Assembly: GCA_002633005.1 (NCBI GenBank)
Contig: NMRA01000297.1
Location: 481,085 to 545,084, forward strand
Direction: 5' to 3'
DNA: 64,000 nucleotides
Source: Phoronis australis
Lineage: Eukaryota > Phoronida > Phoronidae
A model generated the notes under the pieces. It did no database searches. It was given only the letters and a program-made list of their open reading frames with translations, and was not told the origin of the DNA. The translations under genes and the position numbers were made by a program. Below, piece by piece: positions 12,901 to 24,900 of the stretch; the stretch's first letter is position 1; every line of letters begins with the position of its first letter.

Positions 12901-15900
12901 AGACATTATAGTATATTATAGAGTATCTTTGCAAGCGGTCATCTATCACACTTGGGTTCCAACTAACTCTATAATTCCACGTGTTGTTCATACAAACGTC
13001 TTCCTTCAGCTCGTCTTGTGTTACACTTACATGTACATTTTCAATTTACGACTTAAGAGCCAGTCCCATCAAAGACAAACACAGTCATCTTTACATGGTT
13101 GTGGACTCCTTGAAACTTGTCACAGGTGGATATAGTTAATTCGCCCTAGAAATAGCCTACGCATCTTGTGAAGTATTGTGTCACTCCGTAAATTTTTGCA
13201 CCGCACGGGCGTACAGAAAATTTCAATAGTTCGCCCTTCTGACATACCCATCCCTTACTGCAAGCAAATGTTTTGACTTAAGAGTCCTGAATCCGTAGTG
13301 CAGTTCAATTATTTGTAACCCCCTCCCCATAGTACATGCGTTTCGACTGAGTACAAAGTATCCCCGGGGTACCTCGTCAAATGCATGGGAGTGATCATTT
13401 TTCTCCGCATGTTGCCGGAACTTGTGATCAATGTGCTCAGAATTGACATGCTATGCTCCTTCATATCGTGAAGGCAATTGAATAATTCCGCCGCGTACAC
13501 GCGTGTTAAGATTCTTTATTAGTTTATACAAAAAACAAATAATTATATTATATAAGTGAAAAGTAAAGTCCACAGGTCTGTTTTCTGAAAAGACTTAAGA
13601 TTTGAGAGGGAAGTTTTGGTCTTTTACTGCACGTGACGATTTCAAAAAAAATTAAACCTCACATTAGCAAAAGTCTATGAGAATACACACATCACTGCTA
13701 GTTACTGATGCAATTTTAATAAATTACTTTATCATCTGCAACGCTGGTAAACTCACGCCTAACTCACGGTAAGCTCCGGGTACAGTCACGCTTAGGCTCA
13801 CGCCAGCTGTCACGGTTGATTCACGCCTCACTCTCCGGTCTGTCTCCGGTTACGGTCACGGGTGGCTAGACCGGAGAAACCCGGAGAGAGTCTAATAATT
13901 CAGTGGCTGTACTGTAACAAGAGTTGTCTTACTTGACTCATATGGTGGCCCGGGCGACAATGTATGCAGAGTGCAGTGCTACATGCCGTCAACATTGTCA
14001 CATATTGTCGCCCAGGCTACATTTTGAGTGGAACAATATAAGTCATAATTCTTCCCACCGACTTTTCGCCACTGCTTTCGTAGGCCCATAGTCAGGGAGG
14101 CTCAGATCAAACCCCCGCGGAAAAGGCCCAGCCCCAGCATATCCGTCACGCATAGGATATAGGGAAACAACAGTATCAAAAATATTGTTGTAGTTGCTAC
14201 TGGCACTACTAACTACAATGATAATGAAGTTGCTAATAATTTCAAATTTCGTTCCGAATCAAAGCGCTTTACGTAATCACTTGGGTCATACCTGGCCAAC
14301 TTCACCAAGTGGCCACGTATTTGCGTACTAGGTGACAGGTTCATGCATACGACAGTTAAAGGACGCTTTATGTTAATAACAGTCATAAGCCACCGACTAT
14401 CACCTTGAACCCGCGTGGTGACTGTACCATAGGGTAACACGAGCCAAGAATTAAAAGAGAAGGCCACCCGATTTAATTAGTCTTTTTTATCGTCTTAATC
14501 GGTCTATATCCACATCGCCTCTTACACGGTCGACCTCACCTTGCCGAGAGGTGTTGCGTTAACCTGTGAGGGACGTGAGAAACGACGCAGCGACGTCAGT
14601 CTGCAGAGTGAATGCCGCAATATTGCGATGCATCGTTCCCGCTTGTCCGTACTATGAAGCTGGGAAGAAAGCAGGTATATCGTTTTTTCGACTTCCTCGA
14701 GAGCCCGAAATGCTTACGAAGTGGCTCGCTGTTAATAGCAAGTATGAGGCCGTGAAACATCTCCGTGTCTGTGGCCGGCATTTCGTCGATAGTGATTTCT
14801 CTGACGAATTCCAGCTTACCAAAGATCTACCAATACGTTCCGTTGCCTGTGCATGTTCAAGGCGCCTCTCTAGTATTTCTTGCTCATTGTATTCCGGTTC
14901 GAACTGATAGGCTGTGAAACCTAACGATCCGACCCGTGAAGTCTTCGTCGTATGAGCTCTTGACTAAGCCGGGATTGGCGCCGGACGAGTTGCCATGTAG
15001 ACGTTTATTATTCTGCGTTCTGTTTCAAAATGAATTATTCTCATCCTAACCAATGCTAATACAAAACTAAAACAAAGTCTTTCTCACTAGAAACAATCTG
15101 TAATGCCTTTGCACTCAGTATTCGTGAGTGCCAATGTTGAGAAGCCAGCAGTGAATAAACCACTGCGTTACCGGCTTTTGATGCCGGCAATAAAGGTAAT
15201 TGACCGGCCACCGAGGCCGTGTGAGCGCATGCTAATTCAGTGTTTGCTGACAGAAAGCGGTTGTGAAACATTTACTCGATTTTATATGCTATGGTCACAT
15301 TTTAGGGGAATCTTTATTTAGAAATACAAATACATTATTCAAATCATTGTTACTGTACAACCTTTGCCCAGACCGTCTGTGGAAGGGGAACCCGACTTCG
15401 CGGCCCCCGACAACTTAAGTAAGTAGATTTTCAGTTTCGTGGCTACTTCACATAAATAATTACGTGCACAATACTTAGTTTCCAACTCAAGCTGGTTTAT
15501 TTTCGTGCAAGTCCCGGCGGCTGCGACGGGCCAGATCGGGTCCGAACAACTGACCGGGAATGCGAGTCAGTCTGGCCGCGACGGGCCTGACCGGGCGTGC
15601 GTTCAGTAGATGATAGGACCTACGCTAAGACCTAGCTAAAACCTAGTCAAAGTCACGTGTTCTCATTTAAAATGCACGGCAATATCTCACGTAATCTCGC
15701 GAAGTCTTGATTTTTAGCGAGGTCCTAGCGTTACTGAAGGGGCCGGGGGTGGTTTTCGCCTGCAGTTCAAATTCATTTCCCTTCGATCACTGCGATTCTA
15801 CGCGGGCTTACGGCATGGCTACGCCTTATTTTCAACGTGGGTGCGTCACTGAGTCATGAAGTGTCCAGCCTGTGTAGTATGCACGGGAATGGCAAGCAAA

Positions 15901-18900
15901 CTATTTGGTTTTGAAGAACCAAAATTCATTGCACAATACTACTGGAAACTACAAGCATCAAGGAAGTGCAAAGACAACCTTTCCAAATTTACGAGCAATG
16001 ACTTAAACTTCTTTTTTGATCTACGTACGATTTGTAATTTTTTAAAATTCACTAATCTGGTTTTTAATTCAATAAATCATTTACATCTTCTGAATTGCGA
16101 GAACATGTTGTGACACTTTGCAGAGCTGCCCGACATTCATGAATATCACTGTTATCGTTTAGTGTACTTTGCGATATGGTGATCTGATTATAGATCGAAT
16201 TTTCCCAGCCTTCAACTAAGTTCAGTGACGCATCGCCAATTCTTACAAGATCGCTTCTGTGCTGTGCACGAATGTTTTGTGTTCTTTATGAATTTGGAAT
16301 CTCAACTTCCCCTCGTGAGTAGTTGGCAGTGCCATGTCGGAGGTGTACTAGAGGGACAATATGACAATTCTCCCGAACCGCCCCACCGAGAGAGGATCCC
16401 GTCTAAAGTGGGATGAAAGACTAAAAAAATCATTAAGCTTGGGAAATAGTGGCAGTTCATTTTTTTACACGTCGTGTGATCCTGCAAGAAGTGACCTTCC
16501 TCAACATGACAGCCGGTTGTGCGATTTCACAAAAAACAGGAAAAATAGAGGTAATCAATTCCAACATTAGGCCCTCTCTCCGTGAGCGGCTCCTTAATAA
16601 TTTGTCAATAAAACACGAAAAACTTGGTCACTTAAATGTCATCAATGGCCCCCTTCAAGGACTTCGCCCCTAAATATGAAGAGATCTATACCTTCAGAAA
16701 ACAGGAAATGCGCAGCTATTAACGTTATATGTAAGGTCATCAATTTTTCAGATGATCTAACGAAGAAAAGAGAGCTACAGTTGTGTCCGTTATCCCTTGC
16801 CAAAGAGCGAGAGATCTCTGGAAAACTTTCGCCTTTCAAATTTTCTCGAATTTTCGAAATACATGTACGAATGATTAAGTGCACGTTTTCAAGTGCGTTT
16901 AGACGACCTATGCTGCAAAAACGGAGACCCTAACAGGGATCGACACTATCAAAATCGCCAGGTCGCATTTTGCAACCTAACCAAAATCCCGGGTCACATT
17001 TTCAAAATCCAGCTCGCATTTATAAATGCCAGGTCGCAAAATTTTTACGTTTCAAAATTGATTTTTTAGATCATCGTTAAAATGTTTAGAGGTTGCTCTT
17101 ACCTGCAGCGTTAACTACTCACAAATTTCCGATCGCAAAATTCACTTCGTTCATGCAGGTAAGGCGTTACTGTTCTTCACGACCACCATACAAAGGCTCT
17201 AGAGCGCAAGGCAAGTTGCCGACGTGAAAGTTGAATCAGTGCCCTCTAACTAGCACGTGCATTCGAGAAGCAATTTTTGCGATGTGAAAGGGAGAAAATG
17301 CCCGTTGAAAAAATATTCGCGATTTTGCCAAGTCTAACTATTACTGGCTGTCGTCAAATTCCTTAAAAATCCAAACTAACTTGGAGTGCAAATCCCCTCC
17401 ACTTTTTGTTCGCAGCCCAAATTTTGCAACTTAACTCGACGTTGAAAAAAAATCCGAGAAACGATGCGCTAACCGAATGACGTATTTGGATGCGCGGAAA
17501 CAACTCAGTATCAAATTTCACAACAAAAATGTAGTACTTATGCTGTTTACGTACTCAACAATTAGTTTTCCATGAAATGAATCGCCTCAAAATAATTCCC
17601 GACTCCGTGATGGTTTCCATCGGGTAATTCGAGTTTGCTCCTCAATACCTTCCACGTACGGGAGAAATATGTTAGTCATAAAACGACACGCATTTCACTA
17701 GTGTTAACTTTCATTCGTAGGTATGGAGCAAAGCCGGCATTTGATTTTTACATATTGAGAAAAGACGTTTTTTGGAAAGTGAATTTGTTATGTAAAATGA
17801 GAGTGATATACGTGTAGGATGTGTGTCAACTTTAAACCACGCGCGGTCTTTAGTAATTATAGTGCGCTATGATAGGTGCTAGCCTGAACTGTGGGCGGTT
17901 AATTGGAAATTCTCAAAAGTTGAGGGGGAACGCTTAGTAAATCAGTGAGCGCTTATAATGAAAAAGGTAGGGAGTATAGGCTTGTGCGCGAGCATAGTCG
18001 TTAACCTGAGTATTTGAGGTATTAAGATATTAAAAGACTACAATGGTAAAAACGTTATATTAAAATAATTTTGCGAGGCAAACTCCATCTAGTAGGGAAG
18101 ACTTTCTGGATATCGTTTCCGCCTACACTGTACCCTTTTTAGCGACCCGGAATAATTTTGTTTTTTAATTGCCCGCTTCAGTAGGAACAAGACTGTTTCT
18201 ATTTCAGTCTGAACATTTTACGGCGACGGTGGTCCGGGGAGCGAAAATTTGCCGGGGGGTGTATAAAGAGAAGAATACAAAGTTCGCTAACCCCAATTTT
18301 GCATCTAGCACATGTTTAGTTGCATTAGCTGGCTACGGGCGTAGAATATAGAGCTTAGGGAACGTCGACCTCGGGAAACATCGGAACAGGAAAATATCAG
18401 TTCTGGGTTACTATATCGGTCCCGGGGAATATCGTAAAGCATCGGGTCTTTTATAACCGCCGGGAATTTTTTAGTTCCTTTTCAAATAAACCACTGGCAC
18501 ACGGGTGATTAACAGAGCAAAGCCGGTATACTCTTTCATTTAGGACTGTCGCTGTTCTCTTTTACTATGCAGCTTTGAAGTGGTGCGCACGCGTGAGTTC
18601 ATACACTTGAATCGCTGAAGTAGGCCTACATAATACGTTGGCAACAACGTGTGAAAGACAAATCTTATTTCGCGCACGTAGCCTCAGAAACAAGTAAAGG
18701 GTTTGAGAATTTCTTGGCAACTGAAAGTAAAGACGTGGCCGTCGTTTGGCGGTTAATAGGGTTATCATTTTCAATTTGGCTGTCTTGTGCCATAAAAATG
18801 AGACGTACATCTCTGATTACATTTGATTTATGCCAGAACAGAAGCACGAACTTTAAAATTAGCACACATCTCTATGTCAGGACTGTCTGCCGGCATAGAG

Positions 18901-21900
18901 TTATGCCCTAACCACGGGACCGACCAGTGCGGTTGCATTACGATATCGGGGATATTGTCGTGGATATTTGGTACATGCAAAAAGGACATTTTACGCGAAA
19001 AATAAACATATTTGTCCACCACAAAGTTTGGTAAGTTGATCGCCTAAGAATTAGTAGAAACACCGATGTTTTGGGACGTTTTATCACATGTTATGCAGTG
19101 GCCCGAAACTTTCTTTGGCGAATCTGGAAATTTGCAGAAGTGGCCGAAAGTGTTACCCAATGAAACGCGCCAAAGACCGATTCTGCATATCCCATGTTCA
19201 CGCGACTTGCTTACGAGTCATCGGAAAGGCTGTTCTCGGTTAGCGTTCTTTTGAACTTGGAGTTGGCAACAACCAAATAACGGTCCGATTGACAAGAGCT
19301 CCTTTATATTTGCCAGGTTTCTGCCGAGAAGTGTAAAAACTCAGCTCGCATTCGTTGGGAATTCCAGGTCGCATTTTGCGACTTGATACAAGCTGACAAA
19401 AATCTCAGCTCGCATTTCCAAATTTCAGGTCGCAAATGCGTACTGCATCTCTTTATGTCGAGCCCTGCCTAACAACAATTGTCCTGGCCAGGGCCCTCAA
19501 AGGGTAAACCATACACTGATACTGTGTTGTCAAATGTTCTTTTGAATTTTTTCTTTAGTCAGTATTCGCAGTCTTTCTTTTTTTGTCTTTCTCCAGCCCC
19601 ACACCTTTGTCGGTTGCCACGGTTTGACCCAGAGGCCTGCCAATTTTGCCAGGGTGGCACACGCCCCGCCTCCCTCATATTACGGCCCTGATGCGAGGAG
19701 ACCATCGGTAGTTACTCCTCCTGATCTGACGTAATAAAAATCTTTGGTTCACGAAGAAAGGTCGCTATTGTAAATTATTGTCAGTGGTGCACAACCTCGC
19801 AGACTTCACACCAGCAACAAACTTGGTGGAAGAGATTTCCAAGATTACATATCACTGCTCCTAAGATTCGTTATGCGAAACCATGTTCACAACTCCGACA
19901 GTTTACAACTCTGAATGTGTGCTCATGAGGCAGAACTGACATTGAATGTGTTTTTGTCCAGTTAGTAACCATTAAAGGCTGTGTACAAATGAATAGTTCT
20001 TAAATTATTGATTGCATTGTTTGCAAAGGAGTTCACTTTCAATCATGCACAATCGCCACAAAGCCATATTTCCCGCTCGACAAAAAAGAAAATAGCGGGA
20101 TGCTGCATGGGTTTTTGCGGCACCCGCAATTTCTCATTTAACTATGAAAACAATATCAACAACAAAAAAACGCTGTCGAGCATTTTGAAACCAGTCAGTT
20201 ATGCGAAATGATAATTACTTATGAGTTAAGTTATTTATCTTTTGCTTCTGGTATCATAATTAAAAGCTTTCTCATCAGTGATATGGCTCTTATGCAATGT
20301 GGTTTGAAAAAACATGTAGTCGCAAAGAGTTTTAATGTCAGTAAATTCCATAGCATGTACCTGTACAAGCACCGAAACAAAAGAATGCAAACAATATATG
20401 CGGGAAGACCTCTGTGGCCGAGAGATCGAAGTTGACATTCTAGGGCTACTCACTAGCGGCGTTAGTCTATGAAGAGAACAAGCCGGTATCATTTAATTTT
20501 CTTCGGGAATTTTTTACACCGGCGTTTCTGATTGGCTGTTCGAATCCTCAACAGCTGACGCTTTACGTAAACAAAGTGGCATGACTTATGGAGGAAGTGT
20601 AAATGTGGATATAGTTTGTGGTCTGTTGTACAGACCAATCGGTGCTTAATTTACATCCAAGAAATGTGAATCTGACTTTTGTTTACGTGGCTGTCCTGTA
20701 TTCACACAGCATGAATAACACATCGGTTAAATCTGCCAGATGTGTGTGCATTGTATGTGCTTCAATCACGCTGCTATTAAACATTATCGCAGAAACGAAA
20801 TATTTTATGTAACGCCACTTGCGTGATACGGCTAAATCGTTCATAGTCCGCCATTTTCTTTGTTGAAAAGCTAACCAATGACTGCCGAGGTTACATCAAC
20901 CAATGATAAAACGCTTGCTACTGAATGATACCTGCGTGCTCTCTACCCCTTGCGGACACGCAGGGAACCAGCGAGTCCAGGACTACAGTTCTATGGTTAA
21001 ACCTACAATAAATGTTGTTCCGCGAAGTACACTGTTTTTGGGACTAATAGTGTGTTAATCCCAGATTATATTTGTGTTTCTAGTTGAAAAAAAGCAAGAA
21101 ACTGTAGCGACGATTGTTTTCGAAGAGTTGCCATGCTCTCAGGAAAGCCTACACGCCATAGGTCTACAGGCCAGATTTTTTGCAAGGGGGATGCGTGGGC
21201 CGCAGAAGACAACAACTGCCCAATGTAGCGTGACGGAATACTCACGTAACAAGAATCCCTTCACGAGATTCAAGAGGGAAACCACGGGACACGTTCAGAT
21301 TGTAACAGCAATGTCATATGACACCTCAGGTAAGAACGTTACCATGGAAACAATCTACTTGCTGACGAGCCAATCGTCATAGCCACGAAATATTACGAGC
21401 GACCATCCCGTCCAAAAAATTAAGAAGCTAAGTGGTATTAGTAGCTTGTACGTTAATGACTAATGATCATGCACGGCACTATACTCGAGCACAACAACGC
21501 GAAGTACCTGTACCTGACCAAGCATCATGTTTCTTTTCCAAAAATCATGATGTATGAGTAGTCCCACTTGAAGCCAGTTTTCTAATGGTAAGTGAATTAA
21601 GCCTACATCCCAGGGCAGTGAGTCGTACATGTATTTTTTCCTCAAGTCTGTTGTGTTCAATGATATTCACTAGGTGTGGAAATAAGGAAAGGCCTTTCTT
21701 TAACAGCTGTGCTAAGTCCTTTGACCGAAGGCAGTGGCAAAGGACTTGCAGTAAGGAATCTTTGCTTGGAAATGACAAAGTAACTTCTGTCCCACAATTC
21801 AACATCTCCCGATCTCACGGACCAATCAGTTCAATGCTCGCCATTTTGCTACAATACCCTACTGATTAAGCTGTGGGGCTCAGTTACGGGTGAAAATTGC

Positions 21901-24900
21901 CTTTTACTTAATTGGGAGATGTTGCGTAGTCTTGCGTGAACTTACTTTGTCGTCCCCAGAGAGATTGAGAGCAGAAACTAGGCCACCAGCCTGTAGACTT
22001 TTATGGGCTAAGGATGCCACGTGACTTGAAAGGTGACATACGCTGGAAGGACCATACTTCTGTTAATGAATTCCGAGTCGCCTATTCACCATCGCATACC
22101 TTCTTTGGAATTGAGAAATGCGTGCATATTCTTAGTATTCGTGTCTAAATACTGAGCTGCGAATTTCATGACGCCAACACTGTCCTTGTCGTTTCTGTCC
22201 CAGATACAAACAACACCGAACTCAGAACGCTTGCGCACAACGTGGACACGATGATGGCGAGCGGTAATATTTCGTTTGAAGTCAACGGAACAACGTACAA
22301 GCCCAGTGCAAATATGACCAGTGAGTTGAACTGCTCCTCAGGCTCAATTCTCGCATTTAACGGAGACACATGTGGTAAGTTTATACATTTAGTAACTGTG
22401 CAATTTTATCCGTGATATCTGTCAAGGCGACAGTACTAATTTTATTTTTCATGATGATGGTGTCTTTAAAATTTCCATAGCAACCTGCAATTGAGTGCTA
22501 CATTTTAGACTTATTACTTTACAAAACACATAAGCAAATAAAATTAATCAAACATTAGAAAAAATATTGACCTTATTAAGTAATTGCTCCCATTTTCTAA
22601 GATGGCCACCATTCAATGAAACTTTATTGCCGATGGCCATCATGTAAATGAAAGAGATTCATAATTAGAAAAGGGAGTGTTTTTTAAAAAGAGATGAAAC
22701 TGATCACATGAAAGCACAATTCAATTGAGAAAGTAGTATTCTTTTAAAATATGTTGCCATAGTAACTCATAATTCAAAGTGGCCGCCGTTAAACTTTAAT
22801 GAATATATAAATTAAGTTAACCAATTGCCAGATTCTACAATAATTCATAAAATATTTATAAACGACTCTTGACACGCAACTCCTTGGTTTACCCAGTAGC
22901 ATATCTAGGATATCACAAGGCGGGCTAACATTTTGTCTGTAAGCATTTGCGCAACCTACGATTGTAGATGCGCATAGCACCGAATGGGCGGGAGGAGGGT
23001 TTGTTTTTTAACTAAAAATCAAGCATTTTCCTTGATTCCTGAAGTATTATCCAAAAAAGGCAAATAAAAAACGGAGAGCGTGTCAAACAGGAGAAACTAC
23101 AAATACCCCAGACTCGAACTCAAGACCTGGCGGATAGAGCGCGTGCTTTACCACTACACCACCACGACTTAAAGGCGAAGGCAACCTTTTTCCATGTCAT
23201 TTTGAGTTAAAATAAGGTTGGTTGGTTATCCTAGACATATTTTTCACTTAATTACAGCTTTTCGTAATTTTATTAATTATTCATCCGCTTTTCCGGAAGT
23301 GACGTTTTAGGAGGCAAGCGCTTCCCGCCAATNTTCACTAAGGCTTCGATTAAAATTCACATCTTACCAGCAGCTTCTGTTTTTTCATCGTCACTCAGGT
23401 TCCATTTTCTTTAAAAAATGAAGTAATTTTCTTCATTGCACAGTGGAGCAGATGACGAAAACGGAATCGTAGTGCGCAGCGCCACTGCCGGTCGCCTGGG
23501 ATATCGCGGGAGAGTCTATACCTAGTCATAGTTCCCTTACGATTGCGCCGTGTTCCGAATTTTACACTTGGAATTGGATCTGAGCCCCCTCCCCCAACAC
23601 TAAAAGAGCACACATTTAAATCTTGTTTCATCCGTATAATTTTAATTACCGGGGTTAATTAATAAACTCAACATTTCCCTACGCTCTTGCTGTTTTAGTT
23701 TTTTGCGGCAGCCAAGGGGGGAGGGGGGGCTAAATCCGCCTATGTTACCCAAACATCATAGAAACCATACATTGACAATAAATTGCGGACTGACCTTGCC
23801 CAATTATACATATGTCTACCATTTTATCTAGTCTGTACAACATGTTGGAAGCGGCCCTTGGATAACGTTCCTGTGGCATATTAAACATTTTAAACCAGTT
23901 ACAGCTAACAAAGTATCTCGTAAATATAGGGTATCTGCCACATTCACCCAATACTGCATCACTACAGAAGGGACCGCCAAGTCCCGAGGTCCATTTAAAA
24001 ATTTTATTGAATTTTTCTAAACACTTGTATTCTTAAAAACCCCAAATCTCTGCACACAATGTTTGGTACATCAATTTATCAAATATCTGAAAGGCAAGTG
24101 ATGGGGGCATATGCACTGTACTTTCCAAACACGTGATGCAGCTTTATTTGCTTAACGAGACAGTTTTTGTAATTTTCTCAGTACTTGAACCCTGAATCCC
24201 AAACTGTCCGGAGTAACTATATGCTGCCACGGAGCAAGCAGACGACAAAATCAGTCGACACTGAAGTTTGAATTTTGCAATTGCATGACCAGTAGCATTG
24301 CCAAAAGTACTCACGATACCAACAGTTCTACTACTGGAAGACTTTGAACAGCGTTTCAAAGAAATTATTTTTTTCGTTGCACTGGACAGTAAACTAGATG
24401 CGAGAACTTCTCGTCACAAAACACTAACCGGAAGCTGAAATTGGTAATTTAGGAGAGTGTGGAGAGTGTCGCCTCCTCTAGGATACTACGCAAGAAAATG
24501 TCAGAGTTGCGAATCTGTTGTCTATAATCTATGATAACACATACTGTATAGTATAGTATACTGGAGAATAGGTTCGTCATTGGTCTCTAGAGACATTGTA
24601 GATGTAAAAAGTCACTTACTTAGAGACGTGCTTGGTTGTTAGCGGGCGTTTCGACCTGGTCCGTCAGGTTTTTGTCGATGAACGAGGGATTTCTCGCCTT
24701 TCTCCAAGTTAAGAATGCTAGAGTTCACGCGGGTAAGTGTAGTCCTCAATCCCGGTTCAGGAGGGGCGCTGACTGTTGGTGTTTATGGCCTCTTTGAGCT
24801 TACGAGTATGCCAATTTTGTTCCTTGGCTAGGATCCTGGATGACGCCAAAATATGTCCCCCCACAGCTGATGGTCTGTCTAATTTCAGATGTTCTTTAAA

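Noticed and set aside
20401-20475. tRNA-like sequence (ctgtggccgagagatcgaag) resembling the 5' half of a Leu/Ser tRNA
   Set aside because: It has an A-box-like word but no B box and no acceptor stem; too weak to call.
23099-23173. Functional tRNA gene
   Set aside because: A and B boxes are good, but the acceptor stem does not pair, so it is listed as a SINE head.
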